A DNA stretch of 32,709 nt from Clostridia bacterium. Lineage in GTDB: Bacteria > Bacillota > Clostridia > Christensenellales > Aristaeellaceae. Shown here one piece after another: positions 24,711 through 32,539 of this stretch. Under the pieces are notes generated by a model, which saw only the letters and a list, made by a program, of their open reading frames with translations, had not been told where the DNA came from and searched no databases. The translations under genes and the position numbers were made by a program. Position 1 is the stretch's first letter, and each line of letters begins with the position of its first letter. The stretch spans positions 1-32,709 of the forward strand of contig JAFUZM010000154.1 in assembly GCA_017476605.1 (NCBI GenBank). The letters run 5' to 3'.

Positions 24711-24740
24711 ATTGTATCAGATGTGAATCATAGATTTCAA
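24711..24740 (-). promoter_or_regulatory. Promoter for the PrpR-type regulator
   Basis: On the minus strand: TTGAAA (24740-24735), 18-bp spacer, TACAAT (24716-24711). The start codon is 49 bp downstream. Confidence 0.55.
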
Positions 24741-24757
24741 TACAATCTGTTTTACTT

Positions 24758-24806
24758 TGAAACAAATTTTGAAACAAATGAAACATGTTTTTCAAAGTTT
24801 GAAACA
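24758..24806. promoter_or_regulatory. Four TGAAACA repeats, candidate regulator sites
   Basis: TGAAACA occurs at 24758, 24770, 24779 and 24800. Copies 1, 3 and 4 are spaced exactly 21 bp, two helical turns. Copies 1, 2 and 4 sit in a longer TTTGAAACAA core. The array lies between the promoters of the regulator and of the ABC operon. Confidence 0.55.
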
Positions 24807-24864
24807 ATTCCAAAAAATAGTTTCGATTTTTATTGAAAATTATCAAAAAGGCTGCTGAGATTCG

Positions 24865-24894
24865 TTGACTTAGGGCAATTTGAGATGATATCGT
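24865..24894 (+). promoter_or_regulatory. Possible promoter of the ABC transporter operon
   Basis: TTGACT (24865-24870), 18-bp spacer, TATCGT (24889-24894). The -10 is weak, which would suit activation. No sigma-54 -24/-12 element (GG-N10-GC type) was found here. Confidence 0.4.
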
Positions 24895-24946
24895 ATGGTT
24901 AACGATGTTGATCAACCACATCATATAGTAAAAAGGAGGCATCCAG

Positions 24947-25891
24947 ATGGCAAGATATATCTTGCAGCGATTGGGCCAGACACTTTTGGTCCTTCTGATC
25001 GTGTCGTTTCTGACTTACATGCTGGTCGACTTTCTTCCGGGAGATCCCATTGCCGCCATGACTGGTGGCGAAATCTCAGGGGAAACGTATGATCGTCTCT
25101 ACCACGAGCTCAACATGGACAAGCCGGTTCTGATCCGGTACTTCCTCTGGCTCAAGGGCGCCTTTACCGGAAATCTCGGAACCTCCCAGTCCTATCACCG
25201 CAAGGTCGTGGACATCATCGGTGAGCGGATTCCGGTCACGATTTATTTCTCGCTTCTCGCCTTCTGCATCAGCGTCCCGCTGGGCATTCTCTTTGGCATC
25301 ATCAGCGCGGTTCGCCGGGGAACGGCTGCCGATACGGCGGTGACACTGACGGCAAACATATGCTGTTGTCTCCCACAGTTCTGGCTGGGCATTCTGTTCC
25401 TTTACGTCTTTGCCATGAAGCTCGGATGGCTTCCCTCCAGCGGATTTGTCTGGCCGCATCAGGATTTCCTTCTCAGCATCCGTCAGACCATCATGCCGCT
25501 TCTCTGTCTGGCCATCGGCGGCATTGCGAGCATTACGCGTCAGACCCGCTCCTCCATGCTTGAGGTCATCCGGCAGGATTACATTCGTACGGCCAGGTCC
25601 AAGGGTCTTAAGAGCAAGAAGGTCATTTATGTCCATGCGCTCAAGAACGCGCTGCTCCCCGTCATCACCCTGATGGGTCTTCGCCTTGGCGGCCTCATCG
25701 GCGGCTCCGTTTTCGTCGAGAATGTCTTTGTCATCCCCGGCATGGGCTCCCTGCTGGTCAATGCCATTACCAGCGTGGATATTCCCCTCATTCAGGGCTG
25801 CGTGCTCCTGATCGCCGTCTTCTCCTCGATCGTCAATCTGATCACCGATATCGTTTATGTCTACGTTGATCCCAGGATCAAGGTCGCATAA
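24947..25891 (+). CDS. Oligopeptide-family ABC transporter permease (DppB/OppB type)
   Basis: A 314-residue membrane protein with the family N-terminus (MARYILQRLGQTLLVLLIVS), about six membrane segments, and the cytoplasmic coupling loop (DYIRTARSKGLKSKKVIYVH) that contacts the ATPase. It forms the channel with the DppC-type partner 14 bases downstream. AAAGGAGG precedes the start. The family carries peptides but also nickel, glutathione and oligosaccharides; the last UxuA-family gene suggests a sugar-acid product, as inference. Confidence 0.93.
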   Translation: MARYILQRLGQTLLVLLIVSFLTYMLVDFLPGDPIAAMTGGEISGETYDRLYHELNMDKPVLIRYFLWLKGAFTGNLGTSQSYHRKVVDIIGERIPVTIYFSLLAFCISVPLGILFGIISAVRRGTAADTAVTLTANICCCLPQFWLGILFLYVFAMKLGWLPSSGFVWPHQDFLLSIRQTIMPLLCLAIGGIASITRQTRSSMLEVIRQDYIRTARSKGLKSKKVIYVHALKNALLPVITLMGLRLGGLIGGSVFVENVFVIPGMGSLLVNAITSVDIPLIQGCVLLIAVFSSIVNLITDIVYVYVDPRIKVA

Positions 25892-25905
25892 GGAAAGGAG
25901 CATCC

Positions 25906-26805
25906 ATGAGTCAGGCAAATGCAGCCACGGACACCGCCCGTGCGATTAAAGCCAGTAAGGCAAAAAAGCGGCAGCAGTTCATTCGGGCGCTCTTCTCCCG
26001 GAAGATCGTTCTGGTTTCTGCCATCATCGTAATCATCTTCATCCTGATGGCGATTTTCGCCAATCAGATCATGCCCTTTGACCCCAACAAGCCCGTCGTA
26101 AAGGACCGCAACCAGGGTCCCTCGGCCACCCATCTTCTCGGTACGGATGAATTCGGCCGTGACGTTCTCAGCCGAATCATCATCGGCAGCCGCGTCTCTC
26201 TCATCGTCGGCGTTCTCGCCGTCTTTATCGCCTGCATCATCGGCACGACTCTCGGCATGGTCGCCGGCTTTTTCGGTGGCTTTGTCGATGACGTCATCAG
26301 CCGAATTGCAGAAGCCATACGTGTCATCCCGCAGGTCGTTCTCGCCATTGCACTATGCGCCGTCTTTGGCGGCGGCATCGGCAACATGGCGATCATCCTC
26401 GGCATTTCCAACATGACCGTTTACATCCGCATGATGCGCTCTCAGGTCATGTCCATCAAGGAACGTGACTATATCATGGCCGGCCGCCTGCAGGGCAACA
26501 GCAATGCGCGCCTCATGCTCCGTCACATCCTGCCCAACAGCATTTCCCCCATCATCGTCACCATGACCCAGCAGATCGGCGGAACCATCCTTTCCGAAGC
26601 GGGCCTCAGCTTCCTCGGTCTTGGTATCTCCCTGCCCACTGCTTCCTGGGGAACACTCGTTGCCGGCGGACGCACCTATCTTCTGACCAATCCTGTCTAT
26701 TCTCTGGCCCCCGGATTCTGCATTGCCCTTCTGGTTATCTGCCTCAACTCCCTGGGTGATGGCGTCCGTGATGCCCTGGATCCGCGGCTTCGCGGTGAGC
26801 TGTAA
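25906..26805 (+). CDS. Oligopeptide-family ABC transporter permease (DppC/OppC type)
   Basis: A 299-residue permease with the N-terminal family segment (one helix, then DPNKP and HLLGTDEFGRDVLSRI), about six membrane helices, and the coupling loop (ERDYIMAGRLQGNSNARLML). It pairs with the DppB-type subunit. GAAAGGAG precedes the start, and the fused ATPase gene starts 14 bases after the stop. Confidence 0.93.
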   Translation: MSQANAATDTARAIKASKAKKRQQFIRALFSRKIVLVSAIIVIIFILMAIFANQIMPFDPNKPVVKDRNQGPSATHLLGTDEFGRDVLSRIIIGSRVSLIVGVLAVFIACIIGTTLGMVAGFFGGFVDDVISRIAEAIRVIPQVVLAIALCAVFGGGIGNMAIILGISNMTVYIRMMRSQVMSIKERDYIMAGRLQGNSNARLMLRHILPNSISPIIVTMTQQIGGTILSEAGLSFLGLGISLPTASWGTLVAGGRTYLLTNPVYSLAPGFCIALLVICLNSLGDGVRDALDPRLRGEL

Positions 26806-26819
26806 GGAGGCGACAAACG

Positions 26820-28847
26820 ATGGCAAATACTCATTTACTGGAAATCAAAAATCTGGTGACCACGTTCCGCTCCGACCGCAAGGAATTCAATGCCATTGAA
26901 GGCGTAAGCATGCATGTGGACCGCGGCGAAATCGTCGGCATCGTCGGCGAGAGCGGCTCCGGCAAATCCGTCACCATGCTCTCAAGCCTCCAGCTGATCG
27001 CCAGTCCTGGACGTGTTGCCGGCGGCGAGGTCTATCTCGAGGGTGTCAAGGACAATCTCCTCTCCTACGACAGCGACAGTGAGGAAATGCGCCAGATTCG
27101 TGGTGGCCGCATCTCCATGATCTTCCAGGAGCCCATGACCAGCCTCAATCCGGTTCTGACCGTTGGCTACCAGATTCAGGAAAACATCCTTCTCCACAAG
27201 AATGTCTCCCCTGAGGAAGCAAAGGCCCTGACCATCAAGGCGATGAAGATGGTCAATATTCCGGATGCTGAAACCCGATATGACTATTATCCGCAGCAGT
27301 TCTCCGGCGGTATGCGTCAGCGCATCATGATCGCCATGGCCATGGCACCTGACCCGGATATTCTCATTGCGGATGAAGCCACCACCGCCCTGGATGTCAC
27401 GACACAGGCACAGCTGCTTGAGATGATCCGGGACATCGCCAAGGCCACCAATACCGCAGTCATCATGGTCACGCACAACCTGGGCCTTGTTGCCCGGTAC
27501 GCCGAACGCATCTATGTCATGTACGGCGGCCATGTGATGGAAACCTCGGACTGCATGCAGATCTTCCATAACACCAAGCATCCCTATACCCGTGCGCTTC
27601 TGAGGGCCATTCCCCGTCTGGATGACCCCAAGGACCGCATCCTGATCCCCATAGACGGCCTTCCGCCGGTTCCCTCGCAGCGCCCCGATTACTGTCCCTT
27701 CTATGCCCGCTGCGAATACCGCTGTGACGCCTGCAAGGACAATAAGGACTACAGCCTGAAGCCGGTGGGTGAAAACCACTGGTCCAGCTGCATCCTGACA
27801 CAAAAGCAGCTGGATGAGAAGGCAGAGGAACTGCTCCATAAGAACTATGGTGAGTCCCCGGACCGCAAGCAGCATGAGGAATACTGCCTCAAGGTCAGTA
27901 ACATCCGCAAATACTTCCCCGTCTTTAAAGGCCTGCTTAAGAAGAAGGTCGGTGAGGTGAAGGCCATTGAGGACATCGCCTTTGATCTTCGTCAGGGCGA
28001 AACCCTGGGTGTTGTCGGTGAGTCCGGCTGCGGCAAAACCACCCTGGCCCGCTGCATCATGCGCATGTATGAGCCGGATGAGGGTGAAATCATTTTCGGC
28101 GGACGTGACATTGCCCACCTCAAGGACAGCGAACTGAAGCCCGTCCGGCCGAAGATTTCCATGATCTTCCAGGATCCGTTTTCCTCTCTTGACCCGCGTC
28201 AGAGTGCCGAATCCATCGTCGGTGAGAGTCTCCTCATCCACAAGCTGGTTTCCGGGCACGCCGAATATACAGAGAAGGTCGATGAGCTGTTCCGCAAGGT
28301 CGGCATGGATCCGGCCATGAAGGACCGCGTTGCCCATGAATTCTCCGGCGGTCAGCGCCAGAGAATCGGCATCGCCCGTGCTCTTTCCTCCAATCCGGAC
28401 CTCATCATCTGCGATGAGCCGATCTCCGCGCTGGATGTTTCCATTCAGGCACAGATCATCAACCTGCTTGAGAAGATTCAGGCCGAAATGGGCATCAGCT
28501 ACATCTTCATCGCCCACGACCTGGCGGTGGTCAAGCACATCAGTGACCGCATTCTCGTCATGTATCTGGGCCGCGTCATGGAGATCGCCACCTGTGATGA
28601 TCTTTATGAAAACCCGCTCCATCCCTATACGCAGGCGCTGCTCTCCGCCATCCCGGTCGCAGACCCCGAGGTTGAGGCAAAGCGCGAGGCCGTCCCGATT
28701 CAGGGCGAGGTTCCCAGCATTCTGAAGCGCCCCAGCGGCTGTCCTTTCCACAACCGCTGCCCGAAAGCCACGGAGCGCTGCAAGCAGGAAACCCCACAGC
28801 TCCATACCGTCAAAGGCAGTCACCAGGTTGCCTGCCATCTCTTCTGA
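26820..28847 (+). CDS. Fused double ABC ATPase (DppD-DppF type)
   Basis: A 675-residue protein with two complete ATPase modules that are separate DppD and DppF genes in many bacteria. Module 1 has Walker A GESGSGKS at 43-50, signature FSGGMRQR and Walker B ILIADEATTALD. Module 2, from about 360, has GESGCGKTT, FSGGQRQR and LIICDEPISALD. Each module ends with the oligopeptide/dipeptide C-terminal motif rich in cysteines (CPFYARCEYRC and CPFHNRCPKATERC), which may bind Fe-S. The layout is like that of GsiA. AAGGAGG precedes the start. It drives import through the two permeases. Confidence 0.94.
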   Translation: MANTHLLEIKNLVTTFRSDRKEFNAIEGVSMHVDRGEIVGIVGESGSGKSVTMLSSLQLIASPGRVAGGEVYLEGVKDNLLSYDSDSEEMRQIRGGRISMIFQEPMTSLNPVLTVGYQIQENILLHKNVSPEEAKALTIKAMKMVNIPDAETRYDYYPQQFSGGMRQRIMIAMAMAPDPDILIADEATTALDVTTQAQLLEMIRDIAKATNTAVIMVTHNLGLVARYAERIYVMYGGHVMETSDCMQIFHNTKHPYTRALLRAIPRLDDPKDRILIPIDGLPPVPSQRPDYCPFYARCEYRCDACKDNKDYSLKPVGENHWSSCILTQKQLDEKAEELLHKNYGESPDRKQHEEYCLKVSNIRKYFPVFKGLLKKKVGEVKAIEDIAFDLRQGETLGVVGESGCGKTTLARCIMRMYEPDEGEIIFGGRDIAHLKDSELKPVRPKISMIFQDPFSSLDPRQSAESIVGESLLIHKLVSGHAEYTEKVDELFRKVGMDPAMKDRVAHEFSGGQRQRIGIARALSSNPDLIICDEPISALDVSIQAQIINLLEKIQAEMGISYIFIAHDLAVVKHISDRILVMYLGRVMEIATCDDLYENPLHPYTQALLSAIPVADPEVEAKREAVPIQGEVPSILKRPSGCPFHNRCPKATERCKQETPQLHTVKGSHQVACHLF

Positions 28848-28858
28848 TCTTGGTGGTT

Positions 28859-28897
28859 ACCCGCACGTCGGGTTCACATACTTCCGCAATTTTGCGG
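28859..28897 (+). other. Two short hairpins between the ATPase and binding-protein genes
   Basis: ACCCG/CGGGT (28859-28863 with 28869-28873) and CCGCAA/TTGCGG (28884-28889 with 28892-28897). There is no clear T-tract after the first. Such intercistronic hairpins often stabilise the more abundant binding-protein mRNA. Confidence 0.45.
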
Positions 28898-28920
28898 TGA
28901 TATTTTAAGGAGGTTTACCC

Positions 28921-30450
28921 ATGAAAAAGATCCTTGCTCTGGTTCTTTGTGCCCTGATGGTTGCCGCTCTCATTCCTGCCCTGGCAGAGAGCACCCCGAC
29001 CAAAGGTGGAACTCTTACCGTTCTGGGATTTGAATTCAACACATTCTTCCCGGCACATTCCACCACGACGTCTGACCGTTACAACATGGCTCCTGCCATC
29101 GAGAGCCTTGGCCGCCGCAATCCTGAGACCGGCGACACCGAGGGCTGGCTCGTGGATGAGTTCATCACCGATCCGGACGCTCTGACCCTGACCCTGAAGC
29201 TCCATGAGGGCATCAAGTTCTCCGACGGCACCGACTTCAACGCGGATGCAGTCATCTGGAACTTCCAGCAGATGATCGACTTCGGCAAGCAGTCCGAGCT
29301 GGTCAATCCCGAGAGCTTTGAGAAGGCCGACGATTACACCGTTGTTCTCAAGTACAGCGAGTGGGCCAATACCTGGGCAGACACCGTTGGTGAGGTCCGC
29401 ATCTATTCCCCCGCTGCCTATGAAGCCAATGGCGATGACTGGGCCGCAATCTATCCTGTCGGAACCGGCGCTTTCGTCATGAAGGAAATGGTCGCCGATA
29501 GCCACATCTCCTTTGTCAAGAACGATAACTATTGGCGTGAGGGCGAACCCTACCTCGACGGCATTGAGGTTCTGTTCATGTCCGACTCCACCACTCAGAT
29601 GTCCGCTTTCCTGAACGGCGAACTGGACGTTCTGCGCAACCCCAACAGCGCCACCATCCAGCAGCTCAAGGATAAGTATGAGAACGTCGCCAACGACGCT
29701 CCTGACCTTGCCGGCATCACCTACATCATGTTCTGCTCCGGTGTTGAGGAATCCCCGTTCTACAACCTCGACGTCCGTCTTGCCGTTATGCATGCCATCG
29801 ACTGGGAAGAAATGTCCGACGCCATCTATGACGGTCTCGGCGGTGTAACTCCGGTCTTTGCAGTCCCCGGCGGCTGGGCCTATGATGAGGAACTCCCGAT
29901 GTATGAAAAGGATATCGACCTTGCCAAGAAGCTTCTTGCCGATGCCGGATATCCCAACGGATTTGACACGGTCATCACTCTGAACGGCGAGAATGCCGCC
30001 AACGAGCCCTGCGCCGTCATGCTCCAGTACTACATGAGCGAGATTGGCATCAATGCTGAAATCAAGTCCCTGACCAACTCTGACTTCAATGCTCAGAAGG
30101 CAGAGGGCAACTATGACCTCGGTGTCATGGTCAACAACGGCTCCTCCAAGCTCGACTTCACTGCCAACTATATCCGTCTCTACTCCTCCGAGGGTGTCAA
30201 CTACAAGGTCATGATGGCCAAGCCCGCCGACTATGAGGAAGCTCTGTTCGGTGCCCGCGCCGCCAAGACCCTTGAGGAGAAGAAAGAGCTCCTTAAGAAG
30301 GCCGCTCGCCTGTTCAGCCATGACTATGCTCTGGTTGTTGCTACCGGCTATCAGGGTGCCTACTGCTATGCACAGCCTGGCGTCCACGACACCGGCATCT
30401 GCTCCACCACCGCTGAGGCCTGGACACCGGAAAGCGCCTGGAAAGAGTAA
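28921..30450 (+). CDS. ABC transporter substrate-binding protein, family 5 (SBP_bac_5)
   Basis: A 509-residue extracellular binding protein of the oligopeptide/nickel family; it delivers the ligand to the permeases upstream. It has a signal peptide at 1-22 (MKKILALVLCALMVAALIPA, then ALA|ES as a probable signal peptidase I site). The family start KGGTLTVLG follows, then typical blocks (LHEGIKFSDGTDFNADAVIW, VGTGAFVMKE, NDNYWREGEPYLDGIEV). The only cysteine in the signal region is at position 10, within LVLC, not a lipobox, so the protein seems to lack a lipid anchor. AAGGAGG precedes the start. Confidence 0.93.
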   Translation: MKKILALVLCALMVAALIPALAESTPTKGGTLTVLGFEFNTFFPAHSTTTSDRYNMAPAIESLGRRNPETGDTEGWLVDEFITDPDALTLTLKLHEGIKFSDGTDFNADAVIWNFQQMIDFGKQSELVNPESFEKADDYTVVLKYSEWANTWADTVGEVRIYSPAAYEANGDDWAAIYPVGTGAFVMKEMVADSHISFVKNDNYWREGEPYLDGIEVLFMSDSTTQMSAFLNGELDVLRNPNSATIQQLKDKYENVANDAPDLAGITYIMFCSGVEESPFYNLDVRLAVMHAIDWEEMSDAIYDGLGGVTPVFAVPGGWAYDEELPMYEKDIDLAKKLLADAGYPNGFDTVITLNGENAANEPCAVMLQYYMSEIGINAEIKSLTNSDFNAQKAEGNYDLGVMVNNGSSKLDFTANYIRLYSSEGVNYKVMMAKPADYEEALFGARAAKTLEEKKELLKKAARLFSHDYALVVATGYQGAYCYAQPGVHDTGICSTTAEAWTPESAWKE

Positions 30451-30480
30451 GCACATTTTTTGAGTGAATCAAGCACAATC

Positions 30481-30517
30481 AAAGAGGAGCAATGCCTGCT
30501 CGGCATTGCTCCTCTTT
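30481..30517 (+). terminator. Terminator after the binding-protein gene
   Basis: A 16-bp perfect stem (30481-30496 with 30502-30517) with a 5-nt loop. The arms include A- and T-rich ends (AAAGAGG and CCTCTTT). A second small hairpin, ACCGACA/TGTCGGT (30522-30538), follows. Read-through into the next gene remains possible, since no promoter was seen after it. Confidence 0.7.
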
Positions 30518-30571
30518 AAAAACCGACAGCTTGTCGGTGATTCCTGATCATTGAAAGGTGAGATCAAACCT

Positions 30572-31540
30572 ATGATGAAACCGCAACTCGGAATCCGTTC
30601 CCATACCCTTACCGATGATTATCTTCAGTACATGCGGCAGATGAACCTTTCGCACTGCTTTGTCATGTTTGATAATGACCACTCCAACTATGAGGATGTC
30701 AACCGTACGCTTGACCGGGTACGCAAGGCCGGCTTAACCGTAGATGATGCCGGCAATGATGCCCTGTACAAGCACTGGTCCATCTATCTGGGACTTGAGG
30801 ATCGCGACCTGTGGATTGAAAAATACAACAATCTGAACCGCATCCTGGGACAGGCGGGTGTTCCCGTCGGATACATCGGCAACAGCCGCGTCGCCCACAC
30901 CGGATACTTCGCTTCTGACATTACCCATGGTGCAAAAGGCCGTACCATTGATATGAACGAAATTCTCACACGTCCTCCCCTCTATGACAAGGTCGTCGAG
31001 GAAGAGGAGCTCTGGGAGAACTTTGACTATCTGCTCAAGAATGCGCTCCCCGTTGCAAAGGAAGTCGGAATGCGTCTTTCTCTTCATCCCAGTGATCCGC
31101 CTTTCCCGATGTATCAGGGATGTGCCAGCCTCATCTACAACAGCGACTGCTATCGCAAGGCCATTTCCATGGCGGATGCCGTTGAGCCCGGAATTCTGGG
31201 CATCAAGTTCTGCTGCGGATGCTGGCTTGAGGGCGGTGAGAAATTCGGAAACCTGCTTGCAGATCTTCGTGAATTTGTACGTGCAAAGCGCGTCCTGACC
31301 GTCCACTTCCGGAACGTCAGCGCACCGATTCCCAACTGCGTCGAAACCCTCGCCGAGGACGGATATTTTGACATGATGAGCATCATGCGCGTTCTGGTTG
31401 AGGAGGGCTATGATCAGGCGATCTATCCGGATCATATCTTCCAGACCGATCCCGCCACCGGCGGCGACCTTGCTGCCTTTGCCTATGCCATCGGCTATAT
31501 GAAAGGCCTGATGAACGCTGCCTACAGCGAATTGTCCTGA
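30572..31540 (+). CDS. UxuA-family (mannonate dehydratase-like) protein
   Basis: A 322-residue TIM-barrel protein of the UxuA superfamily. UxuA converts D-mannonate to 2-keto-3-deoxygluconate in hexuronate breakdown. Recognisable parts are SLHPSDPP (metal histidine), FCCGCWLEGG (metal cysteine), VHFRNVS (histidine), DGYFDMMSIMRVLVEEGYDQ and YPDHIF (aspartate), as in the family's metal site. It is shorter than typical UxuA (about 350-390), so a related sugar-acid activity is possible. The start at 30572 follows AAAGGTGA; an ATG follows at once, and the TTG at 30551 is not favoured. Its place after the ABC operon suggests it uses the imported compound. Confidence 0.78.
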   Translation: MMKPQLGIRSHTLTDDYLQYMRQMNLSHCFVMFDNDHSNYEDVNRTLDRVRKAGLTVDDAGNDALYKHWSIYLGLEDRDLWIEKYNNLNRILGQAGVPVGYIGNSRVAHTGYFASDITHGAKGRTIDMNEILTRPPLYDKVVEEEELWENFDYLLKNALPVAKEVGMRLSLHPSDPPFPMYQGCASLIYNSDCYRKAISMADAVEPGILGIKFCCGCWLEGGEKFGNLLADLREFVRAKRVLTVHFRNVSAPIPNCVETLAEDGYFDMMSIMRVLVEEGYDQAIYPDHIFQTDPATGGDLAAFAYAIGYMKGLMNAAYSELS

Positions 31541-31547
31541 TCCTCAG

Positions 31548-31584
31548 AGGAAACAGTCCCATGGGCTGTTTCCTTTTTCTTTTC
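31548..31584 (+). terminator. Rho-independent terminator after the UxuA-family gene
   Basis: AGGAAACAG (31548-31556) pairs with CTGTTTCCT (31566-31574), followed by TTTTCTTTT. Confidence 0.85.
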
Positions 31585-31619
31585 CTCATGTCGATTCACC
31601 TCTCCGCCTTCATTCTTTC

Positions 31620-31648
31620 TTGACACTGACAGGGGAATCAACTACAAT
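31620..31648 (+). promoter_or_regulatory. Strong promoter for the CofE-like gene
   Basis: TTGACA (31620-31625), 17-bp spacer, TACAAT (31643-31648). Transcription should start near 31655, about 12 bases before the structured leader begins. Confidence 0.8.
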
Positions 31649-31666
31649 ATGCGCGAAATAAACGAA

Positions 31667-31771
31667 GCCAAGGAACGATGCCCATCGCGTACGTGATGGT
31701 TTTGTCAGGAAGCAGGTACTTGACAAATTAGCTTGGCAAATCAACAGGTTTTAATGTACCTGCAAAGGAGG
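31667..31771 (+). ncRNA. Candidate pseudoknotted leader RNA (riboswitch-like), copy 2
   Basis: P1 is GCCAAG (31667-31672) with CTTGGC (31732-31737); a variable hairpin (about 31674-31699) sits within it. P2 is 31701-31708 with 31720-31727 (8 bp, one G-U), closing an 11-nt loop. Loop bases 31712-31719 (GCAGGTAC) pair with 31756-31763 (GTACCTGC) over 8 Watson-Crick bp. The Shine-Dalgarno AGGAGG is 31766-31771. The whole element lies after the promoter at 31620-31648, so it is transcribed. Copy 1 is at 1190-1271. Regulation is inferred from position and structure. Confidence 0.7.
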
Positions 31772-31778
31772 CTGTACT

Positions 31779-32528
31779 ATGGGTGGTTTTCGAAATGTCG
31801 AAAGCGCACGTCGTGAAAAAGATGGCATTGTCTATTATGACCGTGGAATCCTGACCGGGAAGGATGGCACACGCTATCAGCGATATGCCATTCAGACACA
31901 CTTTGTTTCTCCGGGCGAGGACAAATGCGAGCTGGTTCGCCGCTATGTTCTCCCTCTTTACGAGCCCGGTGACTGTCTGTCTTTCACCGCGAAGGTCATG
32001 GGCATGTGCACCAATAACGTCAGAACCATGGAGGACACGCATCCCGGATTCTGGGCAAAGCGCCTGGCACCCTTTGCCGGTCACAATTCCACCGGAATCG
32101 GCATGCACCAGCCCTATAAAATGCAGCTGGTCATCGAAATCTGCGGTCTCCCCCGCGTCCTGTTTGCTGCCGTTGTCTCTGCCGTGACCCGTCCCTTTGG
32201 GGTTCACGGTCTGTTTTACAAAATCTGCGGACATGGGGTTGCCGGCATCGACGGATTCTATCCGGATTCTTCCTTTGAAATCTATCACAGCCTGGGCGTT
32301 ATCAATCCGGACCACCCCGTAGAAAACTGCGATGAAATCGAGAAGGCCACCGGTGTTCCCACCGTTGTCATGGATGCCAATGACTTTGACCAGAATCAGC
32401 TGGGTAAGGGAACGAATTTCCCGCTCACGGACAGCCAGATTCAGGATGCCATGGCTGACAATCCCTCCGGTCAGGGGGATGAGCTGACCCCCTTTATCCT
32501 CATCCGTCCGCTGCATGATCATCCCTGA
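31779..32528 (+). CDS. CofE-like protein (coenzyme F420-0:L-glutamate ligase family)
   Basis: A 249-residue protein resembling the F420-0:gamma-glutamyl ligase fold (RYVLPLYEPGDCLSFTAKVM, then GLPRVLFAAVVSAVTRPFG and YKICGHGVAGIDGFY). True CofE adds glutamate to F420-0, but no other F420 gene is seen and Firmicutes of this kind usually lack the cofactor, so this is likely an ATP-grasp-independent relative with another substrate. The call is by pattern only. The start at 31779 follows AGGAGG seven bases after the leader RNA. An AEC transporter gene starts 11 bases after the stop, so the two are probably coupled. Confidence 0.55.
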   Translation: MGGFRNVESARREKDGIVYYDRGILTGKDGTRYQRYAIQTHFVSPGEDKCELVRRYVLPLYEPGDCLSFTAKVMGMCTNNVRTMEDTHPGFWAKRLAPFAGHNSTGIGMHQPYKMQLVIEICGLPRVLFAAVVSAVTRPFGVHGLFYKICGHGVAGIDGFYPDSSFEIYHSLGVINPDHPVENCDEIEKATGVPTVVMDANDFDQNQLGKGTNFPLTDSQIQDAMADNPSGQGDELTPFILIRPLHDHP

Positions 32529-32539
32529 GGTGCCTCTGA

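Noticed and set aside
24840-24946. Sigma-54 promoter for the ABC operon
   Set aside because: No -24/-12 pattern with correct spacing was found, and the neighbouring regulator has lost its ATPase motifs.
26982-28838. 618-codon open frame on the minus strand across the fused ATPase gene
   Set aside because: Antisense shadow of a well-supported gene; composition follows codon bias of the other strand and it has no ribosome site or domain.
28915-30456. 513-codon minus-strand frame across the binding-protein gene
   Set aside because: Shadow of the family 5 binding protein, which has a signal peptide, ribosome site and operon context.
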